Positions 17,485 through 27,035 are shown, counted from the stretch's first letter. The stretch is DNA of 64,000 bases from Bacillota bacterium (GCA_023409265.1 JAEYHZ010000011.1:54637-118636); one strand, 5' to 3'. Translations and numbers: made by a program. The notes: generated from the letters alone by a model not told the origin.

Positions 17485-17961
17485 GTGGAATTATTGGAAT
17501 TGGAAAGTAAAAAAGAATTACATATGATAGGCAGTATGTTTTATGAACTGATTAACAGGTTTGAAGGAGTGAACAACAAAAAACATTTATACAAGGGAAT
17601 AAATGATATCACAGTTATCGAGATCAAGACTATTCTTGTTATAGGAGGAGAAGAAGCCAAAAGTATGTCACACATTGCGAAAAAGCTCGGGGTCAGCAGC
17701 GGTACAGCTACAGTTACGATTGACCGGCTGATAGAGAAAAGCTTTGTGGAACGGATTAGGGATGTAGAAGACAGACGTCAGGTTTTTATTAAATTGTCTG
17801 ATAAAGGAAATGAGGTTTGCAGCTATATCAACAATCTGAAACATAAACTGGCAGAAAACTTTTTTGGATTGCTGTCTAAAGAAGAAAGAGCATTATTTCT
17901 ATCCGTTCTTTCAAAGCTAAATAGCAACTTCAATTTAGTATTTGATACTTTATGCGGCTAA
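17485..17961 (+). CDS. MarR family transcriptional regulator
   Basis: The 158-residue protein has a winged-helix domain: HIAKKLGVSSGTATVTIDRLIEKSFVERIRDVEDRRQV around residues 65-105 (shown here in part) contains the recognition helix and the DxR wing typical of MarR. Such proteins repress nearby genes and respond to small molecules. The start may be GTG at 17485 or TTG at 17494; GGGATGTGG favours the latter, so the first three residues are uncertain. The YhgE-type membrane protein gene follows after 107 bp on the same strand and is the likely target. Confidence 0.85.
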   Translation: MELLELESKKELHMIGSMFYELINRFEGVNNKKHLYKGINDITVIEIKTILVIGGEEAKSMSHIAKKLGVSSGTATVTIDRLIEKSFVERIRDVEDRRQVFIKLSDKGNEVCSYINNLKHKLAENFFGLLSKEERALFLSVLSKLNSNFNLVFDTLCG

Positions 17962-18068
17962 GGATAATCGAGGTGGAATTTAGTGAATATATGATTTATA
18001 CATTCACGCCAACGAAAATATGGAATTTTAAAATATTTTACTGAAAAATCATAAAGGAGAGTGATTGA

Positions 18069-20564
18069 ATGAAAGAACCGATATTTAACATGAAAAGGGA
18101 TATAAAGAGGTTGGCTGTAGTAATAGCTATCATCATTATACCCTTGATGTACAGTTACTTTTACCTCGATGCCTTTTGGGATCCATACAGCAAGATGCAA
18201 AGTCTTCCTGTAGCGGTTGTAAATGAAGACAAGGGTGCCACAATCAACAACGAGATGAGGAATGCAGGTAATGAATTTGTTAATGAGTTGAAAGATAATG
18301 ATGAACTCAAATGGGTCTTTACCAGTAAAACAGAAGCAGAAAACGGGCTCAAGGACAGAAAATATTATGCCGCTGTAACAATACCTGAAAATTTTTCAGC
18401 TAATATAGCTTCAGCTGAAAATAAGGATAAGACACAGGGTGTTATCATTTTTGAGCCCGAACAGAAAAGAAACTTTCTTGCTTCACAAATTTTATCAAAG
18501 GCTATGCTTCAGCTTGAAAACAAGGTATCAGGAAATATCACCAAGGAATTGGTACAGACTATTGCCGATGAAAACAGCAAGCTGCCCGATGAACTCAAGG
18601 AGCTCAGCGATGGTCTTGACAAGATGCAGAAGGAAGGCACAAGCAAGCTAAAAGATGGAATGAACACTCTGATGGACAATCAGGTGAAATTTAATAGTGG
18701 TATTGACAAACTCAGAAATGCACTAAATAAGGCAGGTAATGGAGCAAGCACTTTGTACAGCGGCAGCAATATGTTTGTATCAAAGCAGCAGGAGTTTGCA
18801 AATGCACTTACATCAGGCCTTCCCAAATTTAGTCAGCTTTCGGAGGGTTCGGCCTTATACCAGAAAAAAATAGTTGAGTTCGATTCCAAACTACAGGTTC
18901 TAAATGGTGCCGGAACTCAGCTAAATACCAAGTTGCCAGTGTTAAAATCAGGTATAGAGCAATACAACCAGGGGCTAAAGACATATACACAAGGACTCAA
19001 GGCATTTGGACAGGGCCTGGCTCCGCTGGCAAAAGCGCTTGACCCTTTGAAAACAGGTGCAAATCAATACTATAACAGTGTATCAGCCTATTCTGAAAAG
19101 ATGGGAGAGCTTGATAAAGGTGTTACAGAATATGTAGGGAGTGTAAAGGCCCTGACAGGTGCAAATAAAAGCGCCGCAGATTTGCTAACCGCATACTTGA
19201 AGGAACACCCTGAAGCTATGAATGACAAAAATATTCAAAGCATAGTTGCAATTTTCCAAAAATCACAGGGTTCCCTTGACCGACTCAATGCATCATCGGA
19301 TAAGATAAAGGCAAGTGTAAATGCTCTTTCCGCCGGATCTCAGCAGCTGGTAGACGGAAGCAAACAAATAAACGATGGCGTTATAAAGTTTGCTAATGGT
19401 GCGCCAGAGTTATCACAAGCTGCAGCACAGCTCTCAGACGGTACTGGAACTCTTGTAACCGGTGGTGAAACCCTTTCATCAGGACTTGACCAACTATCGG
19501 CTGGATTACCGCAAATAGTTGATGGAATCACAAAGGCTGCATCTGCTGCAACTCAACTTAGAGACGGGCATGCCCAACTGGAGGCAGGAGTTCAGGAAGC
19601 ATACGGAAAGACTAAACTTGCAGCAGCAAGTGCCGGATTGCTTTCAGACGGAGCAAAGAAGTTGAACTCAGGTGCTTTTGAACTGACAAATGGTTTAGAA
19701 AAAATCAATAGCGGCAGTAAAGAGTTAGGAACAAATTCACAAAAATTCCTGGACGGCGAAAAGGAAATACGTGATGGAGCCGGTGAACTTGATGACAAGG
19801 TCAAGGAAGCTTATAACAAAGTGGCTGACAAGCAGAATGAGGCCAAAGACAAGGTTGCAAAGCTGGATGGAATGGCAGAGTTTGCTTCGGATCCTGTAAA
19901 GGTTGATGAAAAAGAGGTAGACTATGTACCTGATTATGGAACTGCATTTGCACCTTACTTTATCTCCCTTTCTTTATGGGTTGGAGCACTGATTATGTTT
20001 GTCATGATTTACCTCAACCCGCAGATGAGATTTAAGAGAAAGCTTGTAAAAAACATGCATATGGATGTTAAGTTCCTGATATATCCTCTTATAGGGGTAA
20101 TACAGGCTGTAGCTCTGGCGCTGGTACTTATAAATGCGCTGAACCTGCACCTCACAAATACCTTTATGTTCTTTGTGGTAATTGTGCTGGTATCATTGTC
20201 CTTTATATCCATAGTACAGTTCCTGATAGTACATCTCGGAGATATAGGAAAGTTCCTTGTGATCCTCCTCCTCATCCTCCAGCTCACAGCCAGCGGAGGT
20301 ACTTTCCCCAACGAACTTGTGCCGAAATTCTTTAATGTGATTAATCCATTTATGCCAATGACTTATGCGATTTATGCACTTAAGGAAACAATTTCCGGTC
20401 AAAACGCCGGCTTCCTGAACCAGAATATTGCAGTATTAGCAGTAATAATGGTTGTATTTCTGGTGGCATCGCTGCTTCTAACCGGAAGAAAGAAGACAAA
20501 ATCAATAGATGAAATCGAAAGTGAATTTGTCCACAACAGAGAAACTCAGTCCTTAGAGGCCTAA
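18069..20564 (+). CDS. YhgE/Pip family membrane protein
   Basis: The 831-residue protein has the Pip/YhgE layout. One N-terminal membrane segment (residues ~12-30) is followed by the conserved extracytoplasmic PVAVVNEDKGA. A long external domain of ~550 residues follows, rich in short G-x-x-x-L-x-x-G repeats (LSDGTGTLVTGG, LSAGLPQI) and likely coiled or helical. Five or six C-terminal membrane segments of ABC-2 type end the protein. Related proteins include phage-infection proteins and type VII secretion-associated EsaA. The ATG follows AAAGGAGAG. It sits in an operon with the MarR gene. The substrate is unknown. Confidence 0.85.
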   Translation: MKEPIFNMKRDIKRLAVVIAIIIIPLMYSYFYLDAFWDPYSKMQSLPVAVVNEDKGATINNEMRNAGNEFVNELKDNDELKWVFTSKTEAENGLKDRKYYAAVTIPENFSANIASAENKDKTQGVIIFEPEQKRNFLASQILSKAMLQLENKVSGNITKELVQTIADENSKLPDELKELSDGLDKMQKEGTSKLKDGMNTLMDNQVKFNSGIDKLRNALNKAGNGASTLYSGSNMFVSKQQEFANALTSGLPKFSQLSEGSALYQKKIVEFDSKLQVLNGAGTQLNTKLPVLKSGIEQYNQGLKTYTQGLKAFGQGLAPLAKALDPLKTGANQYYNSVSAYSEKMGELDKGVTEYVGSVKALTGANKSAADLLTAYLKEHPEAMNDKNIQSIVAIFQKSQGSLDRLNASSDKIKASVNALSAGSQQLVDGSKQINDGVIKFANGAPELSQAAAQLSDGTGTLVTGGETLSSGLDQLSAGLPQIVDGITKAASAATQLRDGHAQLEAGVQEAYGKTKLAAASAGLLSDGAKKLNSGAFELTNGLEKINSGSKELGTNSQKFLDGEKEIRDGAGELDDKVKEAYNKVADKQNEAKDKVAKLDGMAEFASDPVKVDEKEVDYVPDYGTAFAPYFISLSLWVGALIMFVMIYLNPQMRFKRKLVKNMHMDVKFLIYPLIGVIQAVALALVLINALNLHLTNTFMFFVVIVLVSLSFISIVQFLIVHLGDIGKFLVILLLILQLTASGGTFPNELVPKFFNVINPFMPMTYAIYALKETISGQNAGFLNQNIAVLAVIMVVFLVASLLLTGRKKTKSIDEIESEFVHNRETQSLEA

Positions 20565-20588
20565 TATTTTTTAAGGTAAATATAAGGT

Positions 20589-20636
20589 AAAAGAGCATTA
20601 CGGGTAACTGGCCAGTTATCGGTAATGCTCTTTTTT
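20589..20636 (+). terminator. Terminator after yhgE, probably bidirectional
   Basis: AAAAGAGCATTAC (20589-20601) pairs with GTAATGCTCTTTT, enclosing a second palindrome TAACTGGCCAGTTA. It lies between two converging genes and has A/T flanks on both sides. Confidence 0.85.
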
Positions 20637-20671
20637 ATGTAGCAGTAAAAGAAGGTTATCTCTTAATATGG

Positions 20672-21841
20672 TTAATTTTCTCTCTTTAAGGTACTTATTA
20701 TAAATTGTAAATTACAGCTCTTGCATGCACTTTTATAACTCACTCCCGTAAAAACAAAGCTTGTAAATTTAATACTGGAAAAGATAACTATAGATAAAAA
20801 TGATATTAGTAGAACGACTAAATATACCAGGATAGTACATCTTATGGAGTATGCGGGAATAATTGCCGTTATTCTGGCCAGAGCATCAATAAGCAGATTA
20901 TGCATTAAATAAACACCAAACGATAATGCAGAAAGGAATTTAACAATACTCAACCAAACATTCTTTATGGGGTTCTTTAAAACCAGCTCTTTAACCAATA
21001 GAAATATTGCTATAGACAATATCAAAACAAATAATCTTGAATACACTTTAAATATTTCTGAGTATTCATTCATTGCCATGGTTTTATACCAGGTACCAGC
21101 GGATATTATAACAGTATCAAGAAAAATAATACCTGCAAGCAGTTTAACAGATATATTCTTTTTATAATTCAGCAGATAATAGCCTAATAGAAAGTATCCA
21201 ATGTATCCATTTATAAAATTAAGTGAATATTCCTTTGATAAGACAAAGAACTGTCGTACAGGGCTTGGTGCCACCGCTGCAAGTGTAGGGAAAACAGAAC
21301 TGAAGGTAAACCACAGGATGAGACAATACCTGAAAAGCGTGTCAGACATATTATCAACAAGCTTTTTAAGAATGGGAGATATGAGATAAAGTGGTATAAG
21401 TGCATACATAAACCATAAATGAACAGTTGTAGGCGTACTCATGATTTTAAACAATCTTGATTTTGCATCAACGAAATTGCCCTCCTGCTGCATACCGATA
21501 ATACCATAATAAACAACTGCTACAATAGACCACGCAAGAAAAGGTGTAAAAGCTTTGGGAAGACGTTTTTTATATGTATAGGGTATGGATTCAGTTTTAT
21601 TGTTACTTAACAGCATTGCCCCCGATAGCATAAAAAAGATTGGAACACTGGTACTCATAATTGATGTCAAAATATTGGAAAAGTGCCACAGGTTGGAGCC
21701 GAGGTTCACTCTTAGGCTTCCGGCTGTGGTATGCAGAAAAACTACAGAGACCATAGACAATACTCTTAGAACATCTATGTATTGAATATAATTACTTTCT
21801 GCTTTTGTTCTGCTCTCTTTTTCTAGCAAAACTGTATCCAT
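20672..21841 (-). CDS. Acyltransferase family 3 membrane protein
   Basis: The 389-residue protein has about ten hydrophobic segments. The N-terminal family signature is YIQYIDVLRVLSMVSVVFLH (residues 18-37), which contains the conserved histidine, followed by VPIFFMLSGAMLL. Members move acetyl or other acyl groups to surface sugars, for example in peptidoglycan or polysaccharide O-acetylation. Here the target is unknown. The ATG at 21841 follows AAAGGAGAACC on the minus strand. It is a single gene, convergent with yhgE. Confidence 0.85.
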   Translation of the reverse strand: MDTVLLEKESRTKAESNYIQYIDVLRVLSMVSVVFLHTTAGSLRVNLGSNLWHFSNILTSIMSTSVPIFFMLSGAMLLSNNKTESIPYTYKKRLPKAFTPFLAWSIVAVVYYGIIGMQQEGNFVDAKSRLFKIMSTPTTVHLWFMYALIPLYLISPILKKLVDNMSDTLFRYCLILWFTFSSVFPTLAAVAPSPVRQFFVLSKEYSLNFINGYIGYFLLGYYLLNYKKNISVKLLAGIIFLDTVIISAGTWYKTMAMNEYSEIFKVYSRLFVLILSIAIFLLVKELVLKNPIKNVWLSIVKFLSALSFGVYLMHNLLIDALARITAIIPAYSIRCTILVYLVVLLISFLSIVIFSSIKFTSFVFTGVSYKSACKSCNLQFIISTLKREN

Positions 21842-22017
21842 TTTCAGGTTCTCCTTTGTATAAGTCAGGCATAAATACGCCGTTGACAGTAAAATAAGTA
21901 AAATATTTCATAATTATAGCAGAGCAGGAGAATAAATACAAATATTTACATGAAACTTTATTTTAAACATATTTGGTATACTGTGGATAAGTGATGGCAG
22001 TAGTGCCTTGACCATAT

Positions 22018-22051
22018 CAATAACCTATGTTAACATTAACATAGGTTATTG
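22018..22051. promoter_or_regulatory. Perfect 16-2-16 inverted repeat upstream of the DUF4180 gene
   Basis: CAATAACCTATGTTAA, two bases, then the exact reverse complement. A -35-like TTGACC (22008-22013) lies 17 nt before TAACAT inside the palindrome, so a dimeric repressor bound here would block transcription. No U-tract follows it. Confidence 0.7.
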
Positions 22052-22133
22052 GAGAAAGTATGGATAACCCCAAAAACTGTATATAAGTAACGGGTCCATT
22101 TGTGAAATAATTTTTATTGAGGAGGAAAGGAAA

Positions 22134-22493
22134 ATGAACTATAAAATAATTGAAAGTGATAATAGAAAATATATTGAAGTTATATCTGCCGAGTTACCTC
22201 TGAACAGTGAGCAAGACGCACTTGATCTCATTTCACTGAGCTGGGAAAATGATATACATCAGCAGATGATTCATGGAGAAGCGCTCTCGGAAGATTTTTT
22301 TAATCTGAAAACAGGTGTTGCAGGGAAAATGCTGCAAAAATTTATAAACTATGGTATCAAGGTAGCGGCAATAATACCCGCAGAGGTAGCGAACACCGGA
22401 AGATTCAGGGAAATGGTGCTGGAGACTAATAAAGGTAATGCCTTTAGAGTCTTTGTAACCCGTGAAGATGCCGAGAAATGGCTGCTGAAGTAG
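22134..22493 (+). CDS. DUF4180 family protein
   Basis: The 119-residue soluble protein contains LNSEQDALDLISLSWENDIH and a C-terminal TREDAEKWL, which match what I recall of the DUF4180 family. That family has no established function. The ATG follows GAGGAGGAAAGG, an unusually strong ribosome binding site. The gene stands alone between a large palindrome (22018-22051) and a bidirectional terminator. This suggests it is a tightly regulated single-gene transcript, with the regulator encoded elsewhere or by the nearby AraC-type gene. Confidence 0.75.
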   Translation: MNYKIIESDNRKYIEVISAELPLNSEQDALDLISLSWENDIHQQMIHGEALSEDFFNLKTGVAGKMLQKFINYGIKVAAIIPAEVANTGRFREMVLETNKGNAFRVFVTREDAEKWLLK

Positions 22494-22535
22494 CTCAAAA
22501 ACTGATGCCAGGAAGGATGCTCCTATTGCTGAAAG

Positions 22536-22569
22536 CTCAAAAAGCCTCCTGAAAAGCCGGCTTTTTGAG
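22536..22569. terminator. Bidirectional terminator
   Basis: CTCAAAAAGCC (22536-22546) pairs with GGCTTTTTGAG (22559-22569) between two converging genes. Both sides can provide the A/T-rich tail. Confidence 0.7.
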
Positions 22570-22573
22570 GCCT

Positions 22574-23380
22574 TTAGCCGGGGTTTTTGTACTTTGACGG
22601 CGGCACACCGTATTTTTTTTTGAACATCTTTGAGAAGTTGTAAATGTCATCATAACCGGTGCTTCTTGCCGCCTCTCCCACGGAATAGCCATGCTTGGTA
22701 AGCAGCGCAGCAGCTTTCTCCAGCCTGTAGTTCACAAGAAAATTCTGAGGAGTATCCCCTGTATGCTTGTAAAACAGCCTGCATAAATAACGTCTGTCAA
22801 TGCCAAGCATGTTTGCTATGCTTTCCACAGAAATGCGCTTTATGTAATTGGCCATAATGTAATCCTTTGCTCTTTTGGAATAAAGGCTGCCGCTGCTCAA
22901 ATTCTGTGATGGCCGAAATTCCTCGTGAAGAATGGAGAACATCTCGAAAATCTTACTGGTCAGAAATAATTCCGCTGAATGGGGTAGATTTGTGGCATCC
23001 TTCATACTCAGGAAAGTATTGCGGAGAGAGGGAATGCAAAGGGTGGAATTATCACCTGAAAAGCCACTGTTTTCAAGCAATTCGGGTACGAGTTTTCCTG
23101 AAAAGCCAATCCAAATATATTCCCAGGGTTCCCTCATATCCGCCTTATAAAAGGTCAGCTCGTATGGGCGGATCAGAAATATGCAACCTGTTGAAAGGGA
23201 ATGGGTTATTCCGTTTCTTTCAAAGGTTCCATAACCTGAGACAACATAGTGAATCAGATAGTACTCCCGGGAGGCCGGCCCGAAGGAGTGTCCGCTTTCA
23301 CAATCCTCCCAGCCGCAGTTGAGGGGATTGATTTCATTAAAGCCCTTGTTTAAAATTGAAATGTCATTAGTCAGCTGCAA
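22574..23380 (-). CDS. AraC family transcriptional regulator
   Basis: The 268-residue protein has an N-terminal cupin-like sensing domain (YLIHYVVSGYGTFERNG, LIRPYELTFYKAD) and two C-terminal helix-turn-helix motifs: SVESIANMLGIDRRYLCRLFYKHTG and GYSVGEAARSTGYDDIYNFSKMFKK (each shown in part of the region 170-265). Such proteins usually activate sugar-utilisation genes. The start is TTG at 23380, 5 nt after AAGGAGTG on the minus strand. Two direct repeats 21 bp apart in front of the GH4 gene at 24328 are candidate binding sites. Confidence 0.88.
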   Translation of the reverse strand: MQLTNDISILNKGFNEINPLNCGWEDCESGHSFGPASREYYLIHYVVSGYGTFERNGITHSLSTGCIFLIRPYELTFYKADMREPWEYIWIGFSGKLVPELLENSGFSGDNSTLCIPSLRNTFLSMKDATNLPHSAELFLTSKIFEMFSILHEEFRPSQNLSSGSLYSKRAKDYIMANYIKRISVESIANMLGIDRRYLCRLFYKHTGDTPQNFLVNYRLEKAAALLTKHGYSVGEAARSTGYDDIYNFSKMFKKKYGVPPSKYKNPG

Positions 23381-23460
23381 ACACTCCTTGTTTGTATTGT
23401 TAATTATTGAAAATAAATTACTTAGCTTTGGAATAGCCGGTGCAACATGAAATTTGCGAT

Positions 23461-24102
23461 TTATCTGTATTCCAGTATAGTTTCCAGTTCTTTAAGTACT
23501 TTGTTCCGGGGACTGTACTTTGGTTCGCCAACAGGAACAACACTTATCAGCTTAAGCTCTTCTCTCACTCCAAGCACTTCTTTAATTTTATCCTCAGAAA
23601 TGACCGGGTCATTCATCCAGCAGGCACCATAACCTTTCTCTGTAATAGCCAGCAGCATATTCTGAATTGCCGCCCCAATGGATAAAACGTCGCAATAGCC
23701 AAGCTTGTCATTCATATCACGATACCCGTAGCCTTTTTCCGAGAAGGCCTGAACTGCTCTTTCGTCATAGTATTTCATTTTATCCATGAAAACAAATATC
23801 ACAAGAGGTGCATTTCTATAAAAACTTACAGCTTTTTCACGGGAAACAAGAAATTCCGCTGTCGCACCCGAATAACCGGTTCCATAAAACTCCGAAGCAC
23901 CTTTGGCTGTTACCTCTGCAAGCCGATCTATCATTTCCTTGTCGTCCACAGCAACAAAGTGCCAGCATTGGCTGTCACAACCGCTGGGTGCATAGGCGGC
24001 ACAGGAAATAAAGTATTCTACAAGTGCTCTTGGCACAGGTTTGTCGGTGTATTTACGGATACTTCTTCTCTTTTTTGTTAAATCAAGAAAATTATTTTCC
24101 AT
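23461..24102 (-). CDS. Nitroreductase family protein
   Basis: The 213-residue flavin-dependent oxidoreductase begins MENNFLDLTKKRRSIRKYTD, and RRSIRKY is the conserved FMN-phosphate-binding segment. It has CAAYAPSGCDSQCWHFVAV and the C-terminal GACWMNDPV region followed by VPVGEPKYSPR. I choose the ATG at 24102, which follows AAAGGAGACC; an in-frame upstream ATG would add 19 residues with no ribosome binding site. The natural substrate is unknown; members reduce quinones, nitro compounds or enoates. It lies 80 bp upstream of the AraC gene on the same strand and could share its transcript. Confidence 0.87.
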   Translation of the reverse strand: MENNFLDLTKKRRSIRKYTDKPVPRALVEYFISCAAYAPSGCDSQCWHFVAVDDKEMIDRLAEVTAKGASEFYGTGYSGATAEFLVSREKAVSFYRNAPLVIFVFMDKMKYYDERAVQAFSEKGYGYRDMNDKLGYCDVLSIGAAIQNMLLAITEKGYGACWMNDPVISEDKIKEVLGVREELKLISVVPVGEPKYSPRNKVLKELETILEYR

Positions 24103-24206
24103 ATGGTCTCCTTTTATAGGTTCCTGGCTTGAATTTATTTTTTCTAATAGCATTATCATTTATGGTAGGGTTATAAAATAGTCAGTTTTTATCTATAGTG
24201 TAGTTA

Positions 24207-24237
24207 GTTACATTATAACAAATACAGGTTACATTAT
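24207..24237. promoter_or_regulatory. Direct repeats 21 bp apart upstream of the GH4 gene
   Basis: GTTACATTAT occurs at 24207-24216 and again at 24228-24237. A 21-bp period, two helical turns, is the usual arrangement for AraC-type activators. Confidence 0.5.
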
Positions 24238-24327
24238 TCAATTTATGTTTTTATCAATTCTGTTATTCTATTATTATTAATTGAGAGGTTATTAAATATT
24301 ATAATAAACGGTGGAGGTCAAAAACAT

Positions 24328-25653
24328 ATGGTCAAAATAACATTTATGGGTGCTGGAAGTACCGTGTTCGCTAAAAATGTTTTGGGAGACAGCATGTGCT
24401 CCGAGGCACTGAGAGATAGTGAGATCTGTTTGTATGATATTGCAGGAGACAGACTTAAGGAATCACAATTAATGCTGGAGGCAATAAACAATAATGTCAA
24501 CTCCGGCAGAGCAAAAATAAAGACATATCTTGGAGTGGAAAACAGAAAGGAAGCCCTGAGAAATGCTGATTTCGTAGTAAATGCAATTCAGGTGGGCGGA
24601 TACGATCCTTGTACAATAATAGACTTTGAAATTCCAAAGAAATACGGCCTGAGACAAACCATCGCAGATACTCTTGGAATCGGGGGTATAATGCGCACCT
24701 TGAGAACAATACCTGTTCTTGAACAGTTTGCACGTGATATGGAAGAGGTTTGCCCGAATGCCTGGTTCCTTAATTATACAAATCCGATGGCTATGCTGTC
24801 CGGTTATATGCAGAGATATACCGATGTAAAAACCGTTGGCCTTTGCCACAGTGTTCAATGCTGTTCTGAATGGCTTTTAAAAGGTCTTGGCATGGAAGAT
24901 AAGCTTGAAGGCCGCAGAGAACTCATAGCAGGAATAAACCATATGGGCTGGCTTCTTGAGATAATGGACAAGGACGGAAACGATCTCTATCCTGAAATAA
25001 GAAGGCGTGCCAAAGAAAAGAACAGTACCGAAAAGCACGGAGACATGACCAGATATGAATACATTGAAAGACTGGGCTTTTACTGCACTGAATCCAGCGA
25101 GCACAATGCAGAATATAATCCCTTCTTCATTAAATCCAAATACCCTGAATTGATTGAGAAATTCAATATTCCGCTGGATGAATACCCAAGAAGATGTGTA
25201 AATCAGATAGCAGACTGGAAAAAACAACGTGACGAGTTGATGAATAATCCTTCTCTAACCCATACCAGAAGCAGTGAATACGCTTCCTACATCATGGAGG
25301 CTATTGTAACCAATAATCCTTACAAAATCGGAGGAAATGTTCTCAATAAAGGCGGACTGATTGAGAACCTGCCACAGGACGCATGTGTTGAAGTACCATG
25401 TCTGGTGGACGGAATGGGTGTTAATCCTTGCAGAGTTGGACGTTTGCCGGTACAGCTGGCTGCCATGAATATGACAAATATCAACGTTCAGCTAACAACT
25501 ATTGAAGCAGCAGTCACCAGGAAAAAGGAGCACATTTATCACGCTGCAATGCTTGATCCACATACCGCTGCCGAGTTATCTCTGGATGACATAGTAAGCA
25601 TGGTTGATGAACTCATCGCAGCACATGGTGATTGGCTGCCAAAGTACAGATAA
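24328..25653 (+). CDS. melA: GH4 family alpha-galactosidase/alpha-glucosidase
   Basis: GH4 enzymes hydrolyse glycosides by an NAD+- and Mn2+-dependent oxidation-elimination route in the cytoplasm. The 441-residue protein has the N-terminal Rossmann fold (KITFMGAGSTVFAKNVLGD), the NYTNPMAM motif, the metal cysteine in GLCHSVQ and the metal histidine in AGINHMGWLLEI. CHSVQ is the pattern of the MelA alpha-galactosidase group; 6-phospho-glycosidases of the family usually differ here. No phosphotransferase genes are near, which agrees with an unphosphorylated substrate. The ATG follows GGTGGAGG. The gene is followed by a strong terminator and may be controlled by the AraC protein. Confidence 0.85.
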   Translation: MVKITFMGAGSTVFAKNVLGDSMCSEALRDSEICLYDIAGDRLKESQLMLEAINNNVNSGRAKIKTYLGVENRKEALRNADFVVNAIQVGGYDPCTIIDFEIPKKYGLRQTIADTLGIGGIMRTLRTIPVLEQFARDMEEVCPNAWFLNYTNPMAMLSGYMQRYTDVKTVGLCHSVQCCSEWLLKGLGMEDKLEGRRELIAGINHMGWLLEIMDKDGNDLYPEIRRRAKEKNSTEKHGDMTRYEYIERLGFYCTESSEHNAEYNPFFIKSKYPELIEKFNIPLDEYPRRCVNQIADWKKQRDELMNNPSLTHTRSSEYASYIMEAIVTNNPYKIGGNVLNKGGLIENLPQDACVEVPCLVDGMGVNPCRVGRLPVQLAAMNMTNINVQLTTIEAAVTRKKEHIYHAAMLDPHTAAELSLDDIVSMVDELIAAHGDWLPKYR

Positions 25654-25709
25654 ATAAATACCTAAAGCATATATTCAATATGAATTATTCTTGAATTTAA
25701 GTTCAGATG

Positions 25710-25759
25710 AAAACAGCCGAGGAAGTATGGAGTAATGTCTATACTGCTTCGGCTGTTTT
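25710..25759 (+). terminator. Terminator after the GH4 gene, probably bidirectional
   Basis: AAAACAGCCGA (25710-25720) pairs with TCGGCTGTTTT (25749-25759), with further pairing inside (GAAGTAT/ATACTGCTTC). Confidence 0.88.
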
Positions 25760-25777
25760 GAATTTTCATTTAAAAAT

Positions 25778-26782
25778 TCAGCTCCTGGAAAGTGCAGCGT
25801 GGCTCACTGCCTGCGGCGGCATTTCCATCCATCCGTTTTCTATCAGAATATGAAGTCCGTCAGCAGAATACTTTGCAATTTCGGCGGTAAGGCGGACAAA
25901 GTCTGCCTGAAGATCATGCCTCAAGCAGGTTGTCATTGCTGTTGCGTAGTTTGATATGCCTGCTATAATCATTAGACTTGCATGGTACATAATAAGTTTA
26001 TCAGAAAACGGTGATATTGTGGAATTTGTCACAAAAGTATCTGAAGGTAAGGGTGAAGGAATTCTTTCATTTTCCAATTTGGAACTAAAGATTTCCATGT
26101 GCTTTTCTGACAAGTCTATTCCTCTTCTCAAAAAATCCGCAACCTGTTCTGAATCTACAACTTGGGCAAAACCTGTAAGTAAAGCTTTTCCTATGTTATT
26201 TGATTGTATATTTATAAACAGGGAAGTTATCTCTGCTGAAGTCATAGCCCTTTTTTCTCCGAAAAAGCCGGTTAAAAAGTTTTTACTTTCTATAAAATCA
26301 ATTTTATCAGGAATTGTTATTATAGGTGGTCTGACGTATAAGCCTTTAGATAGTTTCATGTTAATAGTTTGATTTGACAGATCCAGGGAAGAAGTCAAGC
26401 AATCTGAGAAAAACTTCAAGACATCAGGTCTGGACATTTGTGGAGCTGAAACACTATAGGAACCAAGACCTATCCTGGACATATTACGGATATAGAAAAG
26501 TATGAAGGAATCATCATATAACGGGGGTGCTTTTATATTTACATCACTTTCGTTAAAACCCTGAGGAATAGGATAGCCTTCTTTATTAAATATATCAGTT
26601 ATTGTTTTTATATGCTCTTCTGCCAAGCTTAATGAAATTTCTATTAGTTTCTTAACATCCGCATCCTTAACTTTTTCCAGAAAGTATTTAAAGATACAAA
26701 TAGACATACTGTCACTTTGATAAGTTACCCAGAGCTGGCTGATTTCTGCCGATGTAAGGCCAATTTCTGTTTCGTTCTGCAT
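25778..26782 (-). CDS. DUF3231 family protein
   Basis: The 334-residue protein is an internal duplication. LTSAEISQLWVTYQSDSMS near residue 9 and MTSAEITSLFINIQSNNIG near residue 180 start two similar halves of ~165 residues. Each contains a helical E-K-H region (LAEEHIKTI, LSEKHMEIF), as in ferritin-like spore-coat relatives. The family is known from spore-forming Firmicutes and its function is not established. The start at 26782 follows TAGGAGGAAT on the minus strand. It is a single gene ending at a terminator shared with the GH4 gene. Confidence 0.82.
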   Translation of the reverse strand: MQNETEIGLTSAEISQLWVTYQSDSMSICIFKYFLEKVKDADVKKLIEISLSLAEEHIKTITDIFNKEGYPIPQGFNESDVNIKAPPLYDDSFILFYIRNMSRIGLGSYSVSAPQMSRPDVLKFFSDCLTSSLDLSNQTINMKLSKGLYVRPPIITIPDKIDFIESKNFLTGFFGEKRAMTSAEITSLFINIQSNNIGKALLTGFAQVVDSEQVADFLRRGIDLSEKHMEIFSSKLENERIPSPLPSDTFVTNSTISPFSDKLIMYHASLMIIAGISNYATAMTTCLRHDLQADFVRLTAEIAKYSADGLHILIENGWMEMPPQAVSHAALSRS

Positions 26783-26925
26783 TTTTAATTCCTCCTAGAA
26801 GACGATTTGATATTTATTTTTTCCAAATCCATATAAATTATTTGTTAACTGAATTGTTAAGAAATATTTAAAGATTTCATAATTTGTATTTAAGATTCAT
26901 CTGTTATCATGTGCATATAAGAACC

Positions 26926-27004
26926 ATTAAATAATAGCTTCCCATTTTTCAATGGGTTATTTTCGAAAAATATCTCACTTGAAAATCGGGCTTTATTATT
27001 TAAT
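26926..27004. repeat. Family B repeat, complete copy (79 bp)
   Basis: The ends ATTAAATAATA (26926-26936) and TATTATTTAAT (26994-27004) are inverted. Inside are a small hairpin CCCATT/AATGGG and, on the minus strand, GATTTTCAAGTGAGATA, which is shared with the copy at 56254-56336. It lies between the DUF3231 and PAP2 genes and ends about 30 bp before the PAP2 start. Confidence 0.75.
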
Positions 27005-27035
27005 CGTCCCTAAAGAACGATTATGGAGGCCGGCT

